Shown piece after piece: positions 51,313 through 60,960 of a stretch of 64,000 bases of DNA. The stretch lies in assembly GCA_019925105.1 (NCBI GenBank), contig JAHGAU010000018.1:186001-250000 (forward strand). The letters are read 5' to 3'. The DNA comes from Niebla homalea. Taxonomy: Eukaryota > Ascomycota > Lecanoromycetes > Lecanorales > Ramalinaceae. How positions within the stretch are numbered: position 1 is the stretch's first letter; each line of letters starts with the position of its first letter. The notes beneath the pieces were generated by a model. That model saw only the letters and a list, made by a program, of their open reading frames with translations, searched no databases and had not been told where the DNA came from. Both the position numbers and the translations under genes were made by a program.

Positions 51313-51477
51313 TTAAGTTAGCCGATTATAGTTTTTTCTTCTCTTTTAAATTAAAGCGATAAGTTCAAAATAAGTATAAATATTCAAATAACTATAACTT
51401 TGTTACCAGCATTATAAAACGCCGAAATTAACTCAAAAGTAGTTAGACTCGTGTATAAACAAATAAATCAATCAATC

Positions 51478-52270
51478 AAATAAATGAGTAAATTAAGATA
51501 TTAAAATAAAGCTTTATATTTATCATAATAAATAATAAAATAATTAAATAAATTATTTAAATATAATAAAATTTATAAATAATAATTAAGAATCCGTATC
51601 GATTAATATAATACCTTTTTTTTTAATAAAGGATTTTACTTTTATATGAATTTTATTTCTGATAATATTATTTATATAATAATAAAAAAACGGCTTATAA
51701 ATTATATAATTAATATTATTATAGATTATATATAAAAAGTATTAAGATATAAAAAAAGATTTTTTATTATAATTTAAACAAATATCTTTATTTAAATTAA
51801 TAAATACCGTAAAAAAGTAAATTATAAAATTAATAATAAAATAAATTTTTTTATTAAAAATGTTAAATTAATACGTTTATATAAAAAGTTGAATAATAAA
51901 AAAATCAGCTTATATAAATTTATTAATTAAATAAATTATTTATATAAGTTTGAATTACCGGAAACTTCTTATATTAATAACGTTTTTTATATGGCTTTTT
52001 TAAAAATAATTATAAAAAACTTTTTATTTAATTAAAAGTTAATTAACGTTAACTTTATTATTATTAATAATTAAAAAGAATAAATAATTAAAAATATTTT
52101 TAATTTTTAATTTTTATAAAATTAATTTTATTATGAAATAAATTAAATTAAATACAATTTTAGTCTTAAATAATATAATATTAATTATATTAAATTTAAA
52201 TATATAATAAACGTAATAATTAAATATTGTTATTAATATTTTAATAAGCCCAATGTTTATAATTAACTTT
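51478..52270 (+). pseudogene. Element 7: integrase end and chromodomain
   Basis: Resumes the frame broken at 44,246: (Q)-I-N-E-(R)-I-(N)-(Q)-I-L-K-(Q) matches Q-T-E-R-x-N-Q-x-L-E-Q. Then I-K-F-I-N-N-N and I-T-P-F-F-L-I at about 51,575-51,640 match the A-E-F-A-Y-N-N...T-P-F block. K-K-L-N-N-K-K-I...Y-K-F-E-L-P at about 51,880-51,960 is the integrase C-terminus. A chromodomain-like segment at about 52,070-52,260 ends with an F/Y-H-x-x-x-P-x-K-P-like block typical of fungal chromoviruses. The clean resumption shows that elements 9 and 6 are insertions. Confidence 0.78.
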
Positions 52271-52999
52271 GATTAAAAAAATATGACCTTAAATTTAAAT
52301 AAACAATTTAATAATAATATAAACGAGGTTTGATTTAATAAGTTAATGAAATTTTATTTAATTCATAAAGAAAAACGTTATTACGTAACGAACTTTTCTT
52401 TTTGGATCTTATATAGGGTATAGTTTATCTATATTTATATTTATAATATAATTATAGTATTTACGTTATTTTTAATACATTTACTTAAAAGTTTAAGAAT
52501 ATTATTATTATTATTCATAACTTTAATTTTAACTTAAATTAAATAATTATTAATAATATAATAATCGATTTATATTTAAGTTTTTATAATGTATTATTTT
52601 AATAAAGTATTAATACGTTCTTTATTTTTATTTTAAATCCGTTTTTATTTATTTTTTATTATTTACTATTTATATTATAGATATTACTTAATCTTATATA
52701 AATTATAATTAATATAAGCTTCAATATCTTTTTTAAACCGGGTTTATTATACGTAAATACTTTAGAATTTAGAATTTATATTATTAAAGAGACACTTTTC
52801 TAGGTAAAGCTTATAAAGCCCGTAGAACTTATAAACTGAAAACTTCTTTAATAAAGTTAAATTTAAACGTTTAACGATAATAATTTTTATTACTAATAAC
52901 TTTACCTTTAAATATAAGGATTACCTTTATTATAATAACTTTACGATAAAAAAATAAAATTATTTTTATATACGTTATTAACTTAATTAATAACCTTAA
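52271..52999. other. Junction between element 7 and the Helitron
   Basis: Should contain the 3' LTR of element 7 and the 5' end of the Helitron. Slightly less mutated patches at 52,395-52,440 and 52,785-52,850 are candidate element edges. No LTR partner was found upstream, so boundaries are undetermined. Confidence 0.4.
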
Positions 53000-55900
53000 T
53001 AATAAGAATAAAAGCTATAATAATTTTAAAAAAATAAAATTAAAAGATTTAATAATAATGAAAACTTTAATAATAATAACTTTAAAATTAAAAAAAAGAA
53101 AATTATTAAAATAAGGAAAACCGTTAAAATGTTAAAAAAAAGTAAAAAGACGGACCTTTATTACGATAATAACGTTATATGATTACCGGTTAAAATATAA
53201 TATAAAAATAATAATATTAAGGAGGATTATATTAATATTTTTAATTTTTTTTATTACTTTTCTCCGTATCTACCTTTTTAACTTATAAATTATTATCAAA
53301 TATTTTACCGGGTTTATAAGTTATACTTATTAATATTACGAAGCTCTTTTTTGAAAAGATAAAAAGTTTAATAAATAAATTATAAAAAAGAGTAATTATT
53401 AATTTTAAATTATTACAATAAAAATAACGTAATTCTTAATTAACTTAATAAATTGTTTATATTATTATAATATTTATTTAAAAGTAATACCCCGGAGAAT
53501 AAATACTTTAAGATTAATATCCTTTATTATAATATCATTTTTACTTTTATTTTATACCGGTATAATATACAAAAAAGGTAAATAAACCCCTAAGTAAAAT
53601 TAAGTTACTTTTTATTTATAACGAGCTTTATTACTTAATAAGCTTTTTAATACTTTTCTTTTAATAAGTTTTTTTATTCATTTAAACGTACTTTTATAAT
53701 TTTAAGTTTTTTATTAATATTTTATTTAATAATCTTAAAAGAAATAAAATAATTTATTATATTTTATTTTTTAAATTATAATAAATACTTAATAATTACC
53801 GTAACTTTTTTTATAAACGTTTATAAAATAATAAAAAGTATATGAATAACGTATTAAATAATACTTGAAATATTATCTTAAATCCTTAATTAAAGCTTTT
53901 TTTAAGACGGCTTTAATAAACGTTATATAAATATCCTTATTAAAAATAAAGTTATTATAATTATCCTTAATAAAACTAATCGTTTTTATTATTATAATAT
54001 CGTTTTTATAAAAAGGAATTTAAACTATAATAATAATCCCTTTTTTTATATTAATAAAATTTATTTAACTTATATATTATTATATTACGTTTTTTTTTCT
54101 TATTAATAAATTAAAGTAAATTTATTCTTTAAAACGTATTAATATAAAGAAAAAACGTAATAAAAAGGGTTTTTAACGGATTTATATATAATATTAATTA
54201 TATAAACGGGAAAGAGTTTTTAACCTTATCCTTATAAAAATATATTTAAAATAATAATACGTCGTAAATAATTAAGTTATTATTAATTAAACGTGAATAA
54301 ATTATTTACAATAGAATTAAAAACGTTTCTGTAATAATCTTTATTAAGGTATTATTAATACTTTAATTAATAATATTAACTTCAGTAATATTAACGTAAG
54401 AATTATATTTCTTTTTTTTTATATTAATAATCCTTACTTTATATAAAAAAAAAAATATTAAAATTCTATCATTATTATACGTTATTTTAATAAGTTTAAT
54501 CTTTTTATTATACTTATAATTAATTTAAATTAATTAAAGCTTTAAAACTAATTAAAAAGTTAATCTATATAAAATTATTCTAAAATTATTATTTATATAT
54601 TTAAATTAAAAAGAGATTATTTTATAAAGTTATATAAAAATTACTTTAAAATAAAATTTACATATTAAAATTTTAAATAGGTAATTTACCTTATATTTAT
54701 ATTTTTTTTTTCCTAATTACAATATCGATTTTAAAAAAGTTAAGATTATTAATTAATATATACGGGTTAAACTATTAATTAAAAAAGAAAACCCGGATAA
54801 TACCGTTAATGATATCGTTAAAAATAATATAATATATAATTTTTACGGATATATAAATTTTTTAATTCCTTATATAATAATAAATAAGAAAACCGGGTAA
54901 TAAACCTGTTTAAAGGGTTCCTTAAAGCCCTTTTACGATTTTATTATTATTAATAAAAATAACTTGATATAATACCGTTATCGTAATAATATTAAGTTTA
55001 TTAAAAGGGTAAACGGTTAAGAGGTAAAGTTAAATAATAGTTAAATTGTATTATATAGTTTTTTCTTTTTAAAAAGATTTAACGTTTATATTAATATTAA
55101 AATTTATATATTTATTTATTTTATTAAGTATATTTATAAATATATTTATAGTAATCAAAACCGTATTATAATTAATTTATATTATAAAAACGATAAGCTT
55201 TATAAATATTTTATTTTAAAGTTTATCGGTTTATAATAAATAACTTAGAAAATCATAGAATTTCTTATTTATAAAAAGATCCCGTTTATTTACTTTTTAA
55301 TTATATTTTTATTAAGAAGTAATTTATTATTTTTAATAATAGTAATAATTTAATAATTATTTAAAAGAAACTTAAGAATTTTAAATTAAACTTTATAACT
55401 TTCCTTAAATATAATAAAAACAATATCAATAACTATAGATTTCTTTATGTTAAATTCTTTAAGTATCATATTTCTATTTTAATTATTTTAATTATATTTA
55501 TTTATTAGAAACCGCGATTTAAAGACTTTTTATTAATTAAATTACTTTTTTTAATTTTATAATTAATAAAAAATATAATTTACGGCTTTTATTAATGTTC
55601 ATATTAAAATTTACCGGCTTTAATAATTTACGGATTATCAATAACTATATATACTTTATTTTAAATAAATTTATATTAAACGTAATTTACTTAAAAATAA
55701 CAATAAATAAATAACTATTTTCAAGACGTAAAGTTATATAATTTAAGTAAGTAATTACGTAATTTCTTTATATATATATTTAAGTTTAAGTACTTCGTAA
55801 TTCCTATAATAATATAAAATAAGTTCTCAATAAACTTTTATAATAATCTTAAATATTATAATAATATTAACCGTAACGTTAAAGAATTAAATAAAAACAA

Positions 55901-57100
55901 ATAAAGTTTATAAAATTATATTTTAATTATACCTTTTATTTTATAAAATTACACTTAAAAGACTTTAAAGAAATATTATAATAAATAAACTTAATAAATT
56001 ATATTTTTTTATAAGATTAAATAAAAAATAATCGCATAATCCGTATTAAATTAAAGTATAATTATAATGAAGAATAAATAATTATTATTATTAATATTAT
56101 TATTTTAAATTGAAGGTAAAAAACGGCCTTTAATATAATTATTATAAAAATTAATATAAATTTAAATAAAGCTTATTTTTTCTTAAATAATTTAAAAGGG
56201 ATAAAGAAATAATATTTATATAAGACTTTTTATAATTATTACCGTAATTAAAGTAAAATTTTTTTATATATAACTTTATCCGGGATTATATTTTTAATAT
56301 TATTAAGTAAGATAATAACTTATTTAAGATTTAAAATATTAATTAAAATTTATAAAAATAACGTATATTTAACTTTAAAATAACGTTTTTTCCGTAAACT
56401 TATCTAATATATAAAGTTTATTATTTAAAATAAATATTTATACAATATAAATATAATATCGAAGTTATTTATTATGTATTTTACAATTATATAAATAATA
56501 AAAATTAATTATTTAATAAAATATCCTTTATTTTTAATAATAATTTACGTAAACTATCCTTATTATTATAAAGGGGAGTAAAAGTTAGTAATATAATATA
56601 AACTTCCGGTATTTTTTTTTATAATTATTATTAATTATCTTATATTTAATATAAAATATACGGATTAAAAAAAGTATTAATAATTAAATTTTGATTAATT
56701 AAATAAAAAAAAAAATATCTTATAATTTAAATTTTAAAGGAAAAATTAAATTATTTAAAAACATTAATAATAAGTTGTATAATTATAATATTAATAGTAA
56801 AATAAACAACATAAATAAACTATATAAATTATATAAACTTATTTACTTAATAAATTAATTTATATAAGCTTATAAGTATTTTAAGTTTTTTATAATTAAG
56901 TTGTTTTTATTTTCTGTAATAATATAATTAAAAAGATTAATATTTATATTAAAAGAAATATCCTTAAAAAAATTAAGTTTTTTATTTAATAAATTGAATA
57001 AAAATATTATAAAGAATTATTGTGTAAATATAAATTATTTTTAAACCTTAACATTTTTAAATTATAAGCTTTAACTTAAAATAAAATTATTAATTATATT
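53000..57100 (+). pseudogene. Helitron Rep-helicase (RepHel), RIP-degraded
   Basis: Rolling-circle transposase of a Helitron. The Rep C-terminal part at about 54,890-55,320 reads C-L-K-G-S-L-K-P-F (family C-x-K-G-F-P-K-x-F), then F-I-K-R-V-N-G, then F-L-K-R-F-N-V-Y-I-N-I-K-I. Next comes (I)-K-Y-I-Y-K-Y-I-Y and F-I-G...(W)-K-I-I-E-F. This is the diagnostic N-x-x-x-N-V-E-x-C...K-Y-x-x-K-Y-x-Y-K-G...Y-I-x-x-x-E-A-x-W series. The Pif1-type helicase at about 56,165-56,640 has A-Y-F-F-L-N-N-L-K-G-I-K-K at 56,171-56,209 (Walker A, family F-L-x-G-x-G-G-T-G-K-T). Then follow L-Y-K-T-F-Y-N-Y-Y-R, S-G-I near 56,270, and a V-(D)-Y-V-F...R-G-V-K-V block near 56,480-56,600. The upstream HUH motif was not resolved. 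All with in-frame stops. Confidence 0.85.
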
Positions 57101-57269
57101 AATAAGAAATCTTTATATACGGGAGGGTTTTTAGAATAAAACGTAATTAATAATTATTTTAATAAGTTATAATATAATTAAAACTTAAATTGTAAATAAT
57201 ATAATACATAAATAAAAATAGTTTATTTTAAGGATTAGAATTATTATAAATATTAATTTATTTTAAATT
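57101..57269. other. Helitron downstream region
   Basis: A+T-rich sequence after the helicase with nothing recognisable in it; probably the Helitron 3' untranslated end. Confidence 0.4.
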
Positions 57270-57445
57270 TTTCAGGTACTGGAAGTACTGAGGTAAAACG
57301 TGGGTGTAATATGTATGATGAGTGAGTATCTAGCTATGAAGGTGCGCAATATGAGTATATGCGCCAAGTATCGGGCGTCCGCTATACCCCTTTGGGCCTT
57401 AAGGTCCGTAAAGGTCTTGGCATGCGTACAGTGCACATAACAAAA
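57270..57445. other. Weakly mutated island, possible element terminus
   Basis: About 175 bases of balanced composition with abundant TG and CA, abruptly bordered by RIP sequence. It includes a small hairpin GTACT-GGA-AGTAC (57,276-57,288), a CTAG at 57,330-57,333, and a near-perfect palindrome GGGCCTTAAGGTCC at 57,394-57,407. It lies directly downstream of the Helitron gene. It could be the Helitron 3' end (which normally has a hairpin shortly before CTRR) or another short insertion; hairpin and CTRR spacing does not fit the canonical form. Confidence 0.45.
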
Positions 57446-58774
57446 TTACTTATATTTAATTCTTTATCGGTTTATATTATACGATTATAATTAATAAATT
57501 ATAAAATTAAACGTTAAATATAATTAATTTAAATTTACGGAGTAATTATTTTATTTATAAATAACTATATATAGCTTTTTTATAATTTATTAATATTAAT
57601 AAACTTTTAATTTTACTTAAAAGTAAAAAAAATTATTTTATTAATAATATTATATAATTTAAAGTTTTATTAAAAACTTTCCGGAAAATAAAATAAGAAT
57701 AAAAATAAAATATTAAAAATAAGAGCCGGATTATTTTTAAAAAAATTAAAATTAAAATTTGAATATAGCCCGGAGATTACGGTAAATAAGAAATCTTATT
57801 AAAACTTATACTTTTCTTACCGGGAATTATTATTAAATTTAAGTAATAAGTTTATAATATAATAAGAATTTAAGTAATAAATACTTTAATGTTTTATTAT
57901 ACCTTTATATTTTAAAGTCTATTAACCCTTAAAATAACTTATATTTTATATTAAATATAATATTAAACTTTTAGAATATATTATTAATATTATTATAATT
58001 CTTAGTTTTTTAAGTATTTTATTAAGTTAATATTCTATATATATAATTGTTATCCGGCCCGATTTCTTAACGGTAAATAAAATAAATTTTAATTAAATAT
58101 AATGATATTATTACGGTAATATAAGTTTTAACGGTAAATAAAATAAACTTAAATTAAATATAACGTAATTATTATAATAATATTAAAGCCGGAAACTATA
58201 TAAAATACCGGAAAACTAGATATATATTTATTAAAAAAATCCGTATTAAGTATAATATCGTTAATATAATAAAGCCGGTAAAATAATTACCGATATATAT
58301 ATTATTAAAATATTATATATTTAATAACTTAATAATTAATAAAACTTTAGGATATATTTAATAGTTATTAAACCCTAAGTTATATTTAATAGTTATTAAA
58401 CCCTAAGTTTAAACGAATATAATAAATTTAAATCTAAAAGTAATTATTTTTTACCTTTTTTTTTAATTATATTACTTAATTACGTTACTTTACGGTTTTT
58501 TAAGTTAATTACGTTATAATAAGTACTTTAAAAATTATTACTTTAACTTACACTTGAAATAATCGTACTTTAATAATATATAATTATAGTTATATTTTAA
58601 AGAATATAATAATCGACTTAATTCAATTTTTCATTAATCCGGTTTTTAATTATTTTTTTATAATTTTTTAAAATTACTTAACGGTTATTAATTTATTATT
58701 ATAAGTTTTAAAATCTTTATTGTTATTTTTAAAATTTATAATATCGTAATCAATATTCTAAAAAAAAAAGGGGG
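57446..58774. other. Unassigned RIP-degraded sequence
   Basis: No domain found. Contains the 28-bp duplication at 58,353-58,408 and a repeated AACGGTAAATAAAATAAA block near 58,068-58,085 and 58,130-58,147. Confidence 0.4.
58353..58408. repeat. Perfect 28-bp tandem duplication
   Basis: Two identical adjacent copies of a 28-bp unit starting TATATTTAATAG and ending AACCCTAAGT. Identity in such mutated surroundings suggests duplication after RIP. Confidence 0.85.
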
Positions 58775-59045
58775 TAATATTATAAATATATATATTTATA
58801 AATAACTTCATAAAAAGAATTAAAAAAAAAAGTTAAATAAAAAGTACTATAGTAAAGTAAATATTATACTTCAAGCGGCTTATTAACCGTAAAGAACAAA
58901 ATAATTATTAATGTTTTAATATTTACGGTTTTTAAATATGATTTATATATTATTATTTATATTTACTTTTTAAACTTATTTTCTTAATTCATTATATTTA
59001 TATTTAATTTACTTTCAAATATAATGATAATAGAAAAATCGTTTT
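58775..59045. repeat. Dispersed repeat, copy 2
   Basis: Direct-orientation partner of 41,140-41,410. Confidence 0.65.
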
Positions 59046-59089
59046 TATTAAAAATGAAATTACGTATAAAAACATTCAATATATTATTA

Positions 59090-59765
59090 AATTTAAGGCT
59101 TAACGTTTTTATTTAAATTATAATATTTTTAATTTAAAAAAATAAAAGTATTCAAAATTTAAATATTATTTTATATAATAAAAACTTATTTAACTTTTGA
59201 GGTTTTTATTATAAATACGGTATTTTCAATTTAATGTAATCAAAATATATAAACTTTAAATATAATATTAAATAAATAGAATTTTTATTCGCCAATATTT
59301 TGAACTTATTTAAATAAAAATATATAAAATTTAAAGATTATTTTAAATTAATAAAAAACTTATTTAAATCTTAAAATCTTTATTAGAAATATAGTATTTT
59401 TAGCTTAAAAAAATTATATAAAAATGAAATATAATTTTATATAAATAAAAAATTTATCTAAAATTTAAAAATTTTTTTAAAATAGAGTATTTTTAATTTA
59501 ATATAATAAAAATATATAAAATTTAAGTATAATTTTAAAATAATAAGAAGTTTATTTAAAACTTGAAGTCTTTATTATAAATATAAAACTTTTAACTTAT
59601 TTAAATAAAACTATATAAAAATTAAATATAATTTTATATAAATAGAAAGCTTATTTAGAATTTAAATTTTTTATTATAAATATGATTTTTTTAATTTATT
59701 ACGGTAAAAACTTCTAGAAATTAAGTTTAAATTTAAATAAATATATTTATTATATAGCTTTTAAA
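59090..59765. repeat. Degenerate tandem repeat of about 115 bp
   Basis: Five to six loose copies of a unit containing ATATAAAATTTAAATATAA, then TTTATATAAATA, then AAGCTTATTTAAAA, then TTTATTATAAATAT and TATTTTTAATTTA. Strongly diverged by A/T changes and indels. Confidence 0.65.
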
Positions 59766-59837
59766 TTCTTTATTTAAATTATAAAATTTATAAATTTATT
59801 ACGATATAATTTATATTTATAAAAAATCTTTTTATTT

Positions 59838-60444
59838 ATAAAATAAATAATAAAATAAATAATAAAATAAATAATAAAATAAATAATAAAATAAATAATA
59901 AAATAAATAATAAAATAAATAATAAAATAAATAATAAAATAAATAATAAAATAAATAATAAAATAAATAATAAAATAAATAATAAAATAAATAATAAAAT
60001 AAATAATAAAATAAATAATAAAATAAATAATAAAATAAATAATAAAATAAATAATAAAATAAATAATAAAATAAATAATAAAATAAATAATAAAATAAAT
60101 AATAAAATAAATAATAAAATAAATAATAAAATAAATAATAAAATAAATAATAAAATAAATAAGAAAATAAATAAGAAAATAAATAAGAAAATAAATAAGA
60201 AAATAAATAAGAAAATAAATAAGAAAATAAATAAGAAAATAAATAAGAAAATAAATAAGAAAATAAATAAGAAAATAAATAAGAAAATAAATAAGAAAAT
60301 AAATAAGAAAATAAATAAGAAAATAAATAAGAAAATAAATAAGAAAATAAATAAGAAAATAAATAAGAAAATAAATAAGAAAATAAATAAGAAAATAAAT
60401 AAGAAAATAAATAATAAAATAAATAATAAAATAAATAATAAAAA
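59838..60444. repeat. 12-bp minisatellite with two variant blocks
   Basis: Roughly 27 copies of AAATAATAAAAT, then about 21 copies of AAATAAGAAAAT, then 2-3 copies of the first type. On the minus strand it reads as Ile-Ile-Tyr-Phe or Leu-Ile-Tyr-Phe repeats and causes the 266-codon open frame at 59,774-60,574. That frame is not taken as a gene: it is hydrophobic low-complexity sequence without a promoter or a family. Variants occur in uninterrupted blocks. Confidence 0.9.
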
Positions 60445-60445
60445 T

Positions 60446-60960
60446 TAACGGGGGGACGGCATAAAGGATGCCACTTTCGGCTGGGGCGGGCGCCGCTTTT
60501 ACCAGCCTTTTGGTCGGGTCGTTCCTCGCTCGTTCCTCGCTAGTCCTTCCTTCCACCCCAGTTCTCAGCAACAACCCTACTAGCTGATCTCCACTATGTA
60601 TAGCCCGACATACAGCTCCCGTCCTTTTTATTCTAGCATTAAGATGGCCATCGAAAACTATATTATTACGGTTAGCGTTATACCTCGGTTATAATACTCC
60701 CTTTCTCTATACAAGCTTACTCTATTTATACCATAAACCACCTCTTTTCCTTCGATTAATTAAGCATAAATCTAGGCTCTTTACGGCTTTTTTAGAACCG
60801 GCTCCCCCCCTTTTCTTCCTCCTCCCTTATTTTATAGCCCAGTATTACCCTCCCCGTAGGTTTTATCGCTATTTTACCTCCTCTTTTTTCTATTATTTAT
60901 TACTATTAACCTCGCTTTCTTATCCTCCTTTTTATTATTTATTATTTACGTTACTTAACG
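60446..60960. other. GC-balanced, nearly unmutated island
   Basis: The longest stretch in the window with normal composition, beginning sharply with GGGGGGACGGC after the minisatellite and grading into RIP sequence by about 60,960. It contains a direct 11-bp duplication CGTTCCTCGCT (60,520-60,541) and pyrimidine-rich tracts around 60,805-60,830. The minus strand is open over about 42 codons from ATG at 60,574 (M-L-L-R-T-G-V-E-G-R...) before running into the minisatellite; no family recognised. It could be the end of an element, as low mutation at element edges is seen elsewhere, or single-copy DNA. Confidence 0.5.

Larger units (their letters stand above)
44247..51477 (+). mobile_element. Element 9: short non-LTR retroposon inside the element 7 integrase
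   Basis: The integrase frame of element 7 stops at 44,246 and resumes at 51,478. The flanks AAATAAATAAG (44,236-44,246) and AAATAAATGAG (51,478-51,488) match at 10 of 11 bases with a G/A transition, a long target duplication. The insert ends in an (AATC)n tail at 51,465-51,477. Removing element 6 leaves about 731 bp. The last 60 bases resemble the 3' end of element 8 (AACGCCG-AAATTAACT...GTATAAA...AATC repeat), so both belong to one family in opposite orientation. The GC-rich head (GGCGAGCGCGGCGAAATGGC at 44,250-44,269) is unmutated. No coding frame seen. Confidence 0.8.

Noticed and set aside
38263..51477. Terminal inverted repeats of one 13-kb DNA transposon (TGAT repeat at 38,263 and AATC repeat at 51,465)
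   Set aside because: Each repeat is the tail of a separate insertion with its own long target duplication (15 bp and about 11 bp), so the inverted arrangement reflects two retroposons in opposite orientation.
59774..60574. 266-codon Tyr-Phe-Ile/Leu repeat protein
   Set aside because: Comes from the 12-bp minisatellite; only the first 42 codons are non-repetitive and they match nothing I recognise.
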